Positions 17,351-28,400 of a stretch of DNA of 64,000 nucleotides are shown in pieces. Source of the DNA: an uncultured Clostridia bacterium (lineage in GTDB: Bacteria; Bacillota; Clostridia; Peptostreptococcales; Anaerovoracaceae); assembly GCA_938034165.1 (NCBI GenBank), contig CALHKP010000039.1, positions 4,756-68,755 of the forward strand. The letters run 5' to 3'. The notes beneath the pieces were generated by a model. The model saw only the letters and a program-made list of their open reading frames with translations, was not told the origin of the DNA and made no database searches. Position numbers and translations under genes: made by a program. Position 1 is the first letter of the stretch. Each line of letters begins with the position of its first letter.

Positions 17351-18643
17351 ATGGAAGAAAACAGTATAGTGCCATCGGTCATAGCTATAATCGTTTTGAT
17401 TATGCTGTCGGGATATTTTTCCGCGACGGAAACGGCATTTACTTCGCTAAATAGAGTGCGCCTTAAGAGAAAGGCTGACAGAGGTGACGAGTGGGCAAAA
17501 CGTGTCCTTGAGCTGGAGAATAATTACGACAATCTTCTGTCTACAATTCTCATTGGCAACAATATTGTAAACATTGCAACAACAGCGGTTGCTACGGTTT
17601 TGTTCGTTAACCTGTATGGAGATTACGGAGCTACCATTGCTACAATCGTGACAACAATTGTGGTTCTGATATTTGGGGAAATATCTCCTAAGAGTCTTGC
17701 CAAGGAGCATCCTGAGAGCTTTGCCATGTATTCGGCACCGGTAATCGGGTTCTTACAGATTTTCTTCACGCCCCTTAACTGGCTCTTTGCTCAGTGGAAG
17801 AAGCTGTTGGCCAAGGTGTTTAAGTCAAACGAGAACAACGGGATTACAGAAGATGAGCTTACTATTATCGTAGAAGAAGCTGAAAATGTTGGAAACCTTG
17901 CAAAGGACCAGAGCGAACTGATTCAAAATGCAATAGAGTTTAACAGTCTGGAGGCATGGGACGTGCTGACGCCTCGTGTTGATATCAAGGCTGTGGAAGT
18001 GGATACGCCAAACGAGGAAATCAATGAGATGTTTCTCAAGACGGGATTTTCCAGACTCCCTGTTTATGAGGACGATCTTGACAAGATGCTCGGGGTTTTG
18101 AACCAGAAGGATTTTCATAATTATGTTCTGGAAAAAGGCAAATCAGTTGCTGACTATGTAAGACCTGTAGTGTATGTTGCAGGTTCAATGAAGGTTCCGG
18201 AGCTTCTCAAAAAGCTTCAGAAAAACAAGTGTCGTATGGCGATCATCGTAGATGAATATGGTGGTACGGCAGGAATCGTAACAACAGAAGACATCATCGA
18301 AGAGCTGGTGGGTGAAATCTGCGACGAGAGTGACACAGTTGCCGGAAGAGAAATAACACTTCTTCAGAATGGCAGCTACAGAATTCTCGGAAGTACAAAC
18401 GTCGAGAAGATGTTTGACTACTTTGATGAGGAACTGGAATTTGATGTAACGACTGTTAACGGCTGGGTGGTTCTTGAACTGGACAGACTTCCTAAGGAGG
18501 GAGACAAATTCGAGTACAGAACAGGGGACAAAATATTCAAAGTCAGAGTAACCAAAGCCGATAAGCGTAAGGCTACAGAAATAAATTTAAGAGTATTCGT
18601 TGAGGAAGATGGGAAAGGAGAACGAGAAAAGAAATGGGCTTAA
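17351..18643 (+). CDS. CNNM/HlyC-CorC family membrane protein with CBS pair
   Basis: A 430-residue protein with the three usual parts: an N-terminal DUF21/CNNM membrane domain (about 1-190, [17 protein letters not shown]), two CBS domains (about 205-320, [13 protein letters not shown] and [26 protein letters not shown] split by a short gap) and a C-terminal CorC/HlyC domain. Such proteins take part in Mg2+ or Co2+ efflux, with the CBS pair sensing Mg-ATP. I start at 17351 behind GGAGG rather than at an in-frame TTG six codons upstream. It overlaps secA by ten bases. Confidence 0.9.
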   Translation: MEENSIVPSVIAIIVLIMLSGYFSATETAFTSLNRVRLKRKADRGDEWAKRVLELENNYDNLLSTILIGNNIVNIATTAVATVLFVNLYGDYGATIATIVTTIVVLIFGEISPKSLAKEHPESFAMYSAPVIGFLQIFFTPLNWLFAQWKKLLAKVFKSNENNGITEDELTIIVEEAENVGNLAKDQSELIQNAIEFNSLEAWDVLTPRVDIKAVEVDTPNEEINEMFLKTGFSRLPVYEDDLDKMLGVLNQKDFHNYVLEKGKSVADYVRPVVYVAGSMKVPELLKKLQKNKCRMAIIVDEYGGTAGIVTTEDIIEELVGEICDESDTVAGREITLLQNGSYRILGSTNVEKMFDYFDEELEFDVTTVNGWVVLELDRLPKEGDKFEYRTGDKIFKVRVTKADKRKATEINLRVFVEEDGKGEREKKWA

Positions 18644-21390
18644 TGGAAAAAATCTTTGGTGATTTAAATACCAAAGAAGTAAGAAAAATTGAAAAAACAG
18701 TAGATAAGATAGAGGCTCTTGATGAGGCTATGCAGAAACTTAGTGAGGAAGAGCTGAAGGCTAAGACACCGGAGTTTAAGGAAAGACTTAAGAATGGGGA
18801 AACGCTGGATGATATTCTGCCGGAGGCTTTTGCTGTATGTAGAGAAGCAGCTGTTCGAAGCCTGGGCATGAAACACTTTAGAGTTCAGTTAATCGGTGGT
18901 ATCGTCCTTCATCAGGGAAGAATTTCCGAAATGAAAACAGGTGAAGGTAAGACACTGGTTGCAACACTTGCAGCATATCTGAACGCATTAGAAGGAAAAG
19001 GCGTTCATGTAATTACAGTCAACGACTATCTGGCAAAGCGTGACGCAGAGTGGATGGGTAAGCTATATACTTATCTCGGACTTACAGTTGGCTGTGTTAT
19101 TCACGGAGTTTCCGGAGAAGACAGAAAAAAGGCTTATGCAGCTGATATCACTTACGGAACAAACAATGAATTCGGTTTTGACTATCTGAGAGATAATATG
19201 GTTATCTACCGCGAAGACTTGATGCAGAGAGACCTTAACTTTGCAATCATAGACGAAGTTGACTCCATCCTCATAGATGAAGCGAGAACACCTTTGATTA
19301 TTTCCGGTCAGGGAGACAAATCAACAGAAATGTACAAGACTGCTGACAGATTTGTAAGAGGATTGGTTGCGGAAGAAGACTTCACAATCGAGGAAAAGGA
19401 AAAGCAGGTTTCACTTACTGACGAAGGTGTGGCAAAAGCCGAAAGCTTCTTCAAGGTTGAAAACTTTGGTGATCCGGAAAATATGGAAATCAACCATCAC
19501 GTGCTTCAGGCCCTCAAGGCAAGAAATCTTATGGAGCGCGATGTTGACTATATCGTAAAAGACAAAGAAATCGTAATTGTAGACGAGTTCACAGGCCGTT
19601 TGATGTTCGGAAGAAGATTCAGCAACGGTCTTCATCAGGCAATCGAAGCAAAAGAAGGCGTGGCAGTTCGTTCAGAGTCCAAGACACTTGCAACTATCAC
19701 ACTTCAGAACTATTTCAGAATGTATAACAAGCTGGCAGGTATGACAGGTACAGCAAAAACAGAAGAAGACGAATTCATGGATATTTACAACATGGACGTA
19801 GTTGAAGTTCCGCCAAACAGACCTGTTCAGAGAAAAGACCTTCCGGATTCTGTTTACAAGACTGAAATGGGAAAATACAAGGCAATTGCAGCAAGAGTAA
19901 AAGAAATTCACGAAACAGGTCAGCCGGTACTGGTTGGTACTATTTCCATCGAAAAATCAGAACTTATCAGTAAGCTCCTGTCAAAGAACGGAGTTAAGCA
20001 CAATGTGCTGAATGCGAAGCAGCATGAGAAGGAAGCAGAAATCGTTGCAGAAGCAGGTCGTCTGGGCATGGTAACTATCGCCACAAATATGGCAGGTAGA
20101 GGTACCGACATTATCCTGGGTGGTAACCCGGAATTCGAAGCCAAGAAGGAAATGAAAAAAGAAGGATACACAGACGAACAGATTTCCTTTGCTACAAGCT
20201 TTGTTAAATCAGATGATCCTGAAATGAACGAAGCAAGAGACAAGTTCAACGAGCTTCACAATAAATTCAAAGCCGAAAGAAAAGAAGAACAGGAAAAAGT
20301 GGTTGAGCTGGGCGGACTGTATATCGTCGGAAGTGAAAGACACGAATCAAGACGTATCGACAACCAGTTGAGAGGTCGTTCCGGTCGTCAGGGAGACCCG
20401 GGTACAACTCAGTTCTTCATCTCACTGGAAGATGAACTTATGAGACTCTTCGGCGGCGAAAGAATGCAGGCCATCGTTAACCGCGTAGGTCTTGCGGACG
20501 ACGAAGCAATAGAAGCGGGAATGCTTTCGAAGTCAATCGAAAGTGCCCAGAAGAAGGTAGAAGGCAAGAACTTCGGCATCAGAAAATACGTTCTGCAGTA
20601 CGATAACGTAATGAACAAGCAGAGAGAAATCATCTACTCAGAACGTCGCAAGGTTCTCTTTGGGGAAGACCTGAGAGAATACATCATGAACATGATGCAC
20701 ACAATTGTAAATACAATTATCGATCCAATCGTAGTCGAATCAAAGTTCCCGGAAGAATGGGATTTCGAGACTTTGACAAGAAACTTGCGTAAGATTACGC
20801 CAGATTATGTTGGAAAGACAAGTTATACAAATGATGAGCTGAATGCTATGACAGAGGATTCTCTGAGAGAAGAAATCATCGGCGAGTTCGAAAGACTGTA
20901 CGAGGTTAAAGAACAGGAAAATGGCGTTGACAGAATGAGAGATGTTGAACGTATGATTCTTCTGAGAGTAGTTGACAATCTGTGGATGGATCATATCGAT
21001 GCAATGGATCAGCTCAAGTCAGGTATCGGTCTGAGAGCTTTGGGGCAGCAGGACCCTGCAGCAGCTTATGCTAACGAAGGTTTTGATATGTTCGAACAGC
21101 TCATTGGCGAGATTCAGGAAAATACAGTGCGTTACTGCTACAATGTAACTATCACTACAACTACCGAAAGACGAGTTGTTGTATCAGGGGGCAAAGAAGA
21201 AAAGTCGGATTATGTAGACAACGAAAGCACAAGAGCTATGACAGGAAACGGACAGCTTCCTGACGAGGCTCAGAAACCGGATGATACACACAAGCAGCAG
21301 ACAGTAAGAAGAGATCACGAAAAAATCGGAAGAAATGATCCATGTCCATGTGGAAGCGGCAAAAAATACAAGAACTGCTGCGGAAAATAG
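18634..21390 (+). CDS. secA: Preprotein translocase ATPase SecA
   Basis: A 918-residue motor that drives proteins through SecYEG. Walker A TGEGKT is at 102-107 and the DEVD box ([17 protein letters not shown]) near 207-223, followed by the second helicase half ([24 protein letters not shown]). The last 15 residues form the zinc-binding SEC-C motif [15 protein letters not shown], which contacts SecB or ribosomes. The ATG lies inside the end of the CNNM gene, with AAAGGAG 13 bases upstream. A terminator follows. Confidence 0.97.
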   Translation: MGLMEKIFGDLNTKEVRKIEKTVDKIEALDEAMQKLSEEELKAKTPEFKERLKNGETLDDILPEAFAVCREAAVRSLGMKHFRVQLIGGIVLHQGRISEMKTGEGKTLVATLAAYLNALEGKGVHVITVNDYLAKRDAEWMGKLYTYLGLTVGCVIHGVSGEDRKKAYAADITYGTNNEFGFDYLRDNMVIYREDLMQRDLNFAIIDEVDSILIDEARTPLIISGQGDKSTEMYKTADRFVRGLVAEEDFTIEEKEKQVSLTDEGVAKAESFFKVENFGDPENMEINHHVLQALKARNLMERDVDYIVKDKEIVIVDEFTGRLMFGRRFSNGLHQAIEAKEGVAVRSESKTLATITLQNYFRMYNKLAGMTGTAKTEEDEFMDIYNMDVVEVPPNRPVQRKDLPDSVYKTEMGKYKAIAARVKEIHETGQPVLVGTISIEKSELISKLLSKNGVKHNVLNAKQHEKEAEIVAEAGRLGMVTIATNMAGRGTDIILGGNPEFEAKKEMKKEGYTDEQISFATSFVKSDDPEMNEARDKFNELHNKFKAERKEEQEKVVELGGLYIVGSERHESRRIDNQLRGRSGRQGDPGTTQFFISLEDELMRLFGGERMQAIVNRVGLADDEAIEAGMLSKSIESAQKKVEGKNFGIRKYVLQYDNVMNKQREIIYSERRKVLFGEDLREYIMNMMHTIVNTIIDPIVVESKFPEEWDFETLTRNLRKITPDYVGKTSYTNDELNAMTEDSLREEIIGEFERLYEVKEQENGVDRMRDVERMILLRVVDNLWMDHIDAMDQLKSGIGLRALGQQDPAAAYANEGFDMFEQLIGEIQENTVRYCYNVTITTTTERRVVVSGGKEEKSDYVDNESTRAMTGNGQLPDEAQKPDDTHKQQTVRRDHEKIGRNDPCPCGSGKKYKNCCGK

Positions 21391-21417
21391 TTACAGCTAA
21401 TTGAGGAAACTTTTTAG

Positions 21418-21447
21418 ACCTTCCCTAGTTTTTAGGGAAGGTTGTTT
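21418..21447 (+). terminator. Terminator between secA and prfB
   Basis: A 10-bp perfect stem (21418-21427 with 21433-21442) with a five-base loop is followed by TGTTT. The short T-run suggests partial read-through into prfB. Confidence 0.7.
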
Positions 21448-21473
21448 CAGCTAAAAGAGAGGAGTGATTAAAG

Positions 21474-22581
21474 GTGTTGAAGCTTGATGAAATCAAAGCA
21501 GCTCTTCCTGCTGCAATTCAAAACCTAAAAGAGGCAGGTGAATCTCTTTGACCCGGCGGGGCTCAGAGAGAAAATAGAAGATATAACCAGGCAGACTGAG
21601 GCAGAAGGGTTTTGGAATAATCCGGAGAAAGCTCAGGAACTGCTAAAGAGAAAAAAGAGTCTCGAAACAACTCTCGAATCCTACGAAAGACTGGAAAGAG
21701 GGTTCGGGGAAGTGGAAGACCTTATAGAAATCGCCGAAGAACTCGGTGACGAGGATGAGGCGGACAGCATTGTGGAGCAGTTCAATCAGCTGGAGCAGGA
21801 CTGCGAAGAGCTTAAGCTGAAGGCGCTTTTGACAGGAGAGTATGATGCAAACAATGCGATTATTTCTATCCATGCGGGCACCGGTGGAGTGGATGCTATG
21901 GACTGGGCGCAGATGCTGATGAGAATGTACACAAGATGGGCTGAGAAGAAGGGCTACAAGGTTAATGTTGTGGATCTTCAGGATGATACGGAAGCAGGAA
22001 TCAAAAGCGCTACCATGATGATTCGAGGGGAGAACGCCTACGGTTATCTAAAAAACGAAAAGGGCGTACACAGACTGGTAAGAATTTCGCCTTTTAATGC
22101 GGCAGGCAAGAGACAGACTTCTTTTGCTTCCCTTGAGGTTATGCCGGAAATGGACGATGACTTTACGGTGGAAATAAACCCGGACGACCTTAAGATAGAT
22201 ACATACCGAAGCAGCGGAGCCGGCGGTCAGCACGTAAACACAACAGATTCTGCAATCAGAATCACACATATCCCAACAAACATAGTCGTAACATGTCAGA
22301 ACGAACGAAGCCAGCACCAGAACAAAGACGTTGCCATGAAAATCTTGGCATCCAAATTGGCTGAGCTTAAGGAAAGAGAACATAAGGAAACACTTGATGA
22401 ACTGAAGGGAGATTTTTCCCTGATAACATGGGGCTCCCAGATAAGATCTTATGTTTTCCAGCCATATACAATGGTAAAAGACCACAGAACCGGCGCAGAA
22501 GTCGGCAATGTGCAGGCTGTAATGGACGGGGATATTGACTACTTTATCAATGCAAAACTAAAAGCAAAGGACACAGAATAA
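21474..22581 (+). CDS. prfB: Peptide chain release factor 2, expressed by programmed +1 frameshift
   Basis: A short zero-frame ORF starts at GTG 21474 (GAGAGGAG upstream; TTG 21477 is the alternative) and reaches an in-frame TGA at 21549-21551 after 25 codons. The context CTT TGA C with an AGGTGA element just upstream is the classic RF2 autoregulatory slip site: when RF2 is scarce the ribosome shifts +1 and continues to the TAA at 22579-22581. The joined protein is 368 residues. It has the SPF anticodon-like motif (RISPFNAAGKR) and the catalytic GGQ (GAGGQHVNTTDSA, near residue 250). The stop overlaps tex by one base. Confidence 0.95.
21540..21552 (+). promoter_or_regulatory. RF2 programmed frameshift site
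   Basis: The slippery codon CTT (21546-21548) is directly followed by TGA C (21549-21552). An SD-like AGGTGA at 21536-21541 sits at the short spacing known to push the ribosome forward one base. Frame 0 ends here, and frame +1 resumes with GAC at 21550. Confidence 0.93.
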
Positions 22582-24752
22582 TGACGATAATCGAAAAGCT
22601 CGCCGCAGAATTTAAAATCAGAAAAGAGCAGGTAGAGCATACAGTAGAACTTATAGACGAAGGAAATACAATTCCTTTTATCGCAAGATACAGAAAAGAA
22701 GCAACAGGGGGTCTTACAGACGTAACCCTAAGAGACCTGGAAGAAAGGCTTCAGTATTTGAGAAATCTTGACGAAAGAAAAGAAGAAGTCAAAAGACTTA
22801 TAGAAGAACAGGGCAAACTCACGGAAGAATTGGCCGGGGAAATTGACAAAGCAGATGTGCTTCAGAGAGTCGAGGACTTGTACAAGCCATTCAAACAGAA
22901 GAAAGCAACAAGAGCTTCCAAAGCAAAAGCAAAGGGACTTGAGCCTCTGGCGATGATAATCTTTGCTCAGCAAAAAAAGGAGGGAAATCCTGAAGACTTT
23001 GCTGCTGAATATGTGAACGAAGAAAAGGGTGTTGAAAATGTCGAAGAAGCACTTCAGGGTGCATGTGACATCATAGCAGAAATGATTGCAGACGACCCAG
23101 ATCTGACGGAAAAAATAAGAGAAATCACATACAGCAAGGGTAAGATTGCATCAGAAGCCGTAAATCCGGAAGAAAAGTCGGTATACGAAATGTATTATGA
23201 CAGCAGCGAAGCTATCTCCAAGATGCCTAACCACAGAGTTTTGGCAGTAAACAGAGGCGAGAAGGAAAAGATGCTGAAGGTAAAAGTGGCAATCGAGCCG
23301 GAAGAAGTTGTTCGTTTCCTCGAAAAGAAAATCATAAGAGGAAAATCAATATTTGGAGATCTTCTGAAGGATACTATTGCAGACTCATACAAGCGACTCA
23401 TTGCTCCTTCTGTTGAAAGAGAAATGAGAAATGTTCTCACAGAAAGAGCCGAAACTGAGGCAATCAAAGTATTTGCAAAGAACACAGAAAAGCTTCTGAT
23501 GGTTCCTCCGGTAAAGGGCAAGAGACTTATCAGTATCGACCCGGGATACAGAACCGGCTGTAAAGTAGCTGTTTTGAATGAGACAGGTAAGCTCTTGGCT
23601 TACACTACGATTTATCCTACTCAGCCAAAGAACGATATCAAAGGAACAGAGGCCACACTTAAGAAAATCATCGAAAAATACAAAATCGAGGTTATCGTAA
23701 TCGGAAACGGAACCGCGTCGCGAGAAACTGAAGAGGTTGTTTCTTCTTTCCTGAAGAAAAACAACTACGACATTCAGTACACTATCGTAAACGAAGCGGG
23801 AGCTTCTGTTTATTCCGCATCAAAGCTGGCATCAGAGGAGTATCCTGATCTGGATGTTACTACAAGGGGCGCCATGTCTCTGGGAAGAAGACTTCAGGAT
23901 CCGCTGGCGGAACTTGTAAAAATCGATCCGAAACATATCGGAGTGGGTCAGTATCAGCACGATATGAACCAGAAAAAACTAGACAGCGCTCTTACAAATG
24001 TGGTAGAAGACTGTGTAAACAGGGTAGGTGTTGACCTAAATACCGCATCGGCATCACTTCTTGCATATATTTCGGGTGTTAACAGTGCTGTCGCTAAGAA
24101 TATTGTCGCATACAGAGAAGAAAACGGAAGTTTTACTAACAGAAAGCAGCTTTTGAAGGTTTCGAAGTTGGGTGACAAAGCATATAAGCAGTGTGCAGGT
24201 TTCATGCGAATTATGGATGGAACTGAGGCACTGGATGGGACTTCGGTGCATCCGGAATCCTATGATGCAGCGAAGTTACTGATGAATAAGCTTGAGATTA
24301 GCGGAGCTGATATTGCAGGCGGCGGAGTTTCTGATATTGATAAGAAGATTGCTGAGAAGTATCCTGCGAAGAAACTCTCCATGAGCCTGAAGCTCATGGC
24401 ATCCGAGCTCGGGATCGGGGAGCTGACGCTGGGTGATATTGTTTCGGAAATGAAGAAGCCGGCCAGGGACCCGAGAGAGGATGCGCCGCCGGTTATTTTT
24501 AGAAACGATGTAAGAAGCTTTGATGATTTGGAAGTGGATATGGAGATGACAGGAACTGTCAGAAACGTTGTTGACTTCGGAGCTTTCGTTGATATAGGTG
24601 TGAAAAATGACGGGTTTGTACATATATCGCAAATGAGCGATAAGTACATAAAGCATCCTATGGATGTGGTTTCTGTAGGAGATACGGTTAAGGTAAAAAT
24701 ACTGAGTATTGACAGAGACAGACAGAAAGTTGCACTGACAATGAAACTGTAA
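22581..24752 (+). CDS. tex: Tex family RNA-binding transcription accessory protein
   Basis: A 723-residue cytosolic protein with the full Tex order: helical N-terminus, YqgF/RuvX-like nuclease-fold domain (LISIDPGYRTGCKVAVL near 315-331), helix-hairpin-helix region (SLLAYISGVNSAVAKNIV near 490) and a C-terminal S1 RNA-binding domain (VVDFGAFVDIGVKNDGFVHI near 668-687). Tex affects transcription and stress or toxin gene expression in several bacteria. The start ATG overlaps the prfB stop by one base, so the pair is translationally coupled. Confidence 0.95.
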   Translation: MTIIEKLAAEFKIRKEQVEHTVELIDEGNTIPFIARYRKEATGGLTDVTLRDLEERLQYLRNLDERKEEVKRLIEEQGKLTEELAGEIDKADVLQRVEDLYKPFKQKKATRASKAKAKGLEPLAMIIFAQQKKEGNPEDFAAEYVNEEKGVENVEEALQGACDIIAEMIADDPDLTEKIREITYSKGKIASEAVNPEEKSVYEMYYDSSEAISKMPNHRVLAVNRGEKEKMLKVKVAIEPEEVVRFLEKKIIRGKSIFGDLLKDTIADSYKRLIAPSVEREMRNVLTERAETEAIKVFAKNTEKLLMVPPVKGKRLISIDPGYRTGCKVAVLNETGKLLAYTTIYPTQPKNDIKGTEATLKKIIEKYKIEVIVIGNGTASRETEEVVSSFLKKNNYDIQYTIVNEAGASVYSASKLASEEYPDLDVTTRGAMSLGRRLQDPLAELVKIDPKHIGVGQYQHDMNQKKLDSALTNVVEDCVNRVGVDLNTASASLLAYISGVNSAVAKNIVAYREENGSFTNRKQLLKVSKLGDKAYKQCAGFMRIMDGTEALDGTSVHPESYDAAKLLMNKLEISGADIAGGGVSDIDKKIAEKYPAKKLSMSLKLMASELGIGELTLGDIVSEMKKPARDPREDAPPVIFRNDVRSFDDLEVDMEMTGTVRNVVDFGAFVDIGVKNDGFVHISQMSDKYIKHPMDVVSVGDTVKVKILSIDRDRQKVALTMKL

Positions 24753-24833
24753 GAATAAGAAACGGAGCCGCCCGGGCAAAGGACCGTGCAGAGGCATGCG
24801 GCTTTGAAAATATAACAGAAAGGGATGGGAAAC

Positions 24834-25487
24834 ATGGCACTGAATACAGTAATTTTTGATTTTGACGGCACTATTGCCGATACGAATTCTTTGATTATAA
24901 ATTCATGGCAGCATACATATATGGAAAGAACCGGAAAGCCGGGAAATGAAGAAGACATTATAAGAAGCTTTGGTGAGCCACTGGCAATTACCATGAAAAA
25001 GGTTTTTCCGCAGTTTGATGTGAATGAATCAATAGAAATTTACAGAAGCTATCAGGTAGGGCAGTTTGAGAAACAGATTAGGCCGTTTCCGGGAATGGTC
25101 GAAACGGTAAGGAATCTAAAAACAGACGGTTACAAGGTTGCGGTGGTGACTTCGAGACTGAGAAACACGACCCTTCAGGGACTGAACTGCTTCGGGATTG
25201 CAAATGACTTTGATGTTATTGTATCTTGTGAGGACACGGACAAGCATAAGCCAAACCCTGAACCTGTTCTCATGGCGCTGGACAGACTTTCGGCGAAACC
25301 GGAAGAGGCTGTTATGGTTGGAGACAGCATGTTTGACATTTGCTGCGCACACAATGCAGGCGTTCAGGCGGCGCTAGTGGGCTGGGCCCTTGCGGTTACA
25401 GAGCAGGACATGCAGGGAAAAGACAGGCCGGAATACGTGCTGAAGGCCGCGAAAGATATTTTTGGAGTATTAAAGGAAGGCAGATAA
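24834..25487 (+). CDS. HAD-superfamily phosphatase (PpaX/Gph-like)
   Basis: A 217-residue HAD hydrolase with nucleophile motif DFDGT near residues 9-13, motif II VVTSR, motif III lysine in DKHKPNPEP and motif IV GDSMFD. The helical cap and overall length match pyrophosphatase PpaX and phosphoglycolate phosphatase. I start at ATG 24834 (MALNTVIFDFDG), ten bases past AAAGGG; the in-frame ATG nine bases earlier is too close to that site. The stop abuts the addB start. Confidence 0.82.
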   Translation: MALNTVIFDFDGTIADTNSLIINSWQHTYMERTGKPGNEEDIIRSFGEPLAITMKKVFPQFDVNESIEIYRSYQVGQFEKQIRPFPGMVETVRNLKTDGYKVAVVTSRLRNTTLQGLNCFGIANDFDVIVSCEDTDKHKPNPEPVLMALDRLSAKPEEAVMVGDSMFDICCAHNAGVQAALVGWALAVTEQDMQGKDRPEYVLKAAKDIFGVLKEGR

Positions 25488-28400
25488 ATGCTGAAAATAT
25501 ATTCGGGAAGAGAAAATCTGAACAAAGAAAAGTTCATGTACGAAACAATCAGGGAAAACGGTGGCAGGAGCCTCGTTCTTGTTCCTGACCAGTATACATT
25601 GGAAGCGGAGCGTCAGGCGCTGAAGTACATGGAATGCGATGTTTTGCTGGATACGGAGGTTTTGTCCTTTTCCAGAATGGGCACGAACCTTCTTGTCAAC
25701 ATGAATAGAAATATAGTAAGAATCGATTCTTACGGAAGATATATGCAGCTTGCGAAGATATATATTGAAAGGGAGGACGAGTTCAAAGTTTTTAACCAGA
25801 ACTTGTTCAGGCAGTCCAGCTCTTTTCTCAGGCTTGTGAATGATTTTATAGCGGAAGCGAAGCTCTCTGATGTAACGCCTGCTGACATAAGGGCACTTGC
25901 AGAGGATGAGACTCTTCCTGATGCCCTGAGGGACAAGTTCAGTGACCTGGGCACATTATACGAAAAATACGAAGAAGCTATCGCCGAAAAATATACAGAC
26001 AGCGAAGATTATATTGATTGTTACAAGGCTATGATTCCGGAATCCGAAGACATAAATGCTTCTGATATCTGGATTTACGGATTTGACAGCTTCACTGTCA
26101 AGAATTTTGGTGTTATCAGCGCCCTCATTGCAAATGCAAAGAACGTGAATGTGGTGCTGACAGACAGCAGAGAAGCAAGGGACAAGAGTCTGTTTGAACT
26201 TCCGGGTTATGTGAAATCTGTGTTGCTTGACTGCGCAAAGGAGTGCGGTCAGGATGCAGAGGTAATCTGGATTGAGGATACCGAGTTTGCAGCAAAGGAA
26301 AGCGCTGCCCAAGAATCCGGCGCGGCGTGCGGAAATGCTCAGGGTGCAGGTGAGCAGATGGCCGCGGCGCCGGCTGATGTTCAGGCGGCGGGTCAAGAAT
26401 CCGGCAGTTTCGAAGTCAGACCTTCCGGCATAAGGGCGCTGGAGCAGGAACTCTTTGCTGACAGCAGAAAATCTTTCGGCGACTATACCGGAATCAGTAT
26501 AGTGCGCTGCAGCGACGTGTATGCGGAAGCGGAATCCGCGGCGTCTCATGTGCTTCACCTTCTGAGAGACGAAAAACTCAGATACAGGGATATCGTAGTT
26601 ATCTGCAACGATAATGAGCAGAGAATTCCGCTAATCAAGAGAGCCTTTGAAGAGCATGGAATCAAGCTGTTTCAGGATTCCAAGAGAAACATCCTGAACT
26701 CACCCCTTGCAGTTTATGTTGTGGCACTTTTGCAGGCTGCCGCAGGCTCATTTAGAATGCAGGATGTCATCAGACTCCTGAAGACAGGGCTTACAACTGT
26801 TTCAGCAGACGAAACGGAAGACCTGGAAATTTACATGACTAATTACAGAATCAAACACAACTGCCTGAAGAGCCCATTCAAATACGGCGATTCCGAATAT
26901 GGCGACGAAGGCCTTGCTCATCTGAACGAAATAAGAGAAAAAGCACTTGCGATATTTGCGCCGGTAGAGGCTTTGATCAAAGAGGCCGAAACCATGGGTG
27001 CATTTATCGAAGGTTATTACAGAATCCTTTTCGAATCCCCCCTTCTAGAGCATGTGCAAAAGCATATCAAGAAACAAAGACTTCTTGGCTACGATGATAT
27101 TGCTGAGGAAAGCGAACAGATTTGGGCAATGATTGTGGGTGCCTTTGAACAGATTTCCGAGCTGATGGGTGACACGGAATTCGATATTAATATCCTCGCA
27201 GAGATTCTCGTTGCAGGTCTTTCTGAGATGGAGGTGGGTATTCTGCCTCCGACTGTTGACGAAATTCTTCTGGGTACGATGCAGAGAACCAGAGTTTCCG
27301 ATGTAAAAGCTCTTCTGGTGGTGGGTGCAAACGAAGGAATCCTGCCCCTTACGGGTGACGAGGACAGCCTGTTTAGCCCTGAAGAGTACGAGATGATAAG
27401 CGAAAGAGTCAATTTGGTGGACAAAACAGTCAAAATGCCAAAAGAGGAAAAGCTTGCAATCTACAGAAATCTATCAAAGCCGTCGCAGCAACTTTGGATC
27501 AGTTATGCTGATACCGCAAGTGGAAAAGACGGCGAGGAGTTGAGACCTTCTGAAATAGTGGGCTCAATTAAGAGGATTTTCCCTGACCTGAAAGAAGAGC
27601 GGGATGTATTGGCTGCCGGAAAAATTGAAGACATCATCGGCGGTCGGGTAAATACAATTAAACATCTGACAGAGGCTTTGAAAACCGCAAAATCCGGAAC
27701 CCGCTTGCACCCTGAATGGGAAGCCGTAAGTCGGTGGACCAAAGAGTTCACTGACGGCGACTTTGATCGGATTGTGAGTGGTATTTACTTTGATAATTAC
27801 GAAAGACCACTTTCGGAAGAGATGGCAAAGAACCTCTACCAGTCGACTGAGTTCAGAGGCACGGATGACTACAAGGCAAGTCCTTCACGGCTTGAAAGAT
27901 TCAGCAGGTGCCCGTTTTCCCACTTTATCACCTACGGTCTCAGACCGAAAGAGGAGCGTACCTACGAAGCTGCCGGTAGGGAAATCGGTGATCTTCACCA
28001 TGGAACAATGGCGGAAATTGCAGCATATCTGACAGAAAATGATTTGTGGGATGTAATTACAGACGACGAGGTTAAGAGTCTTGTATCCGAAATTATGATG
28101 AGAAAAGCGGCAGAATATCGCGAAGGCGTCTTTGGGTACAGTGATGAAGACAGCTATAAACTTAAGCGAGCAATCAGCCTTTCCGAAGAAGCGTGCCTTG
28201 CAATGATTGAGCAGCACAGAGCCGGAATCACCAAAGAATCTTACTTCGAAATTCCCTTTGGCAGGGGCAAGAGCATCGAGCCTGTTGTGGTACAGACCGA
28301 ACATGGCAGCATATATATAGAAGGAACAATTGACCGATTCGACTTGACAGCCTCGGACAGAGTCAAAATAATGGACTACAAAACCGGAAAAGAACTTTTT

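Noticed and set aside
17014..17375. Two open frames in the birA-CNNM gap
   Set aside because: Composition is unnatural and the starts lack ribosome binding sites; the DNA is better seen as a GC-rich non-coding islet.
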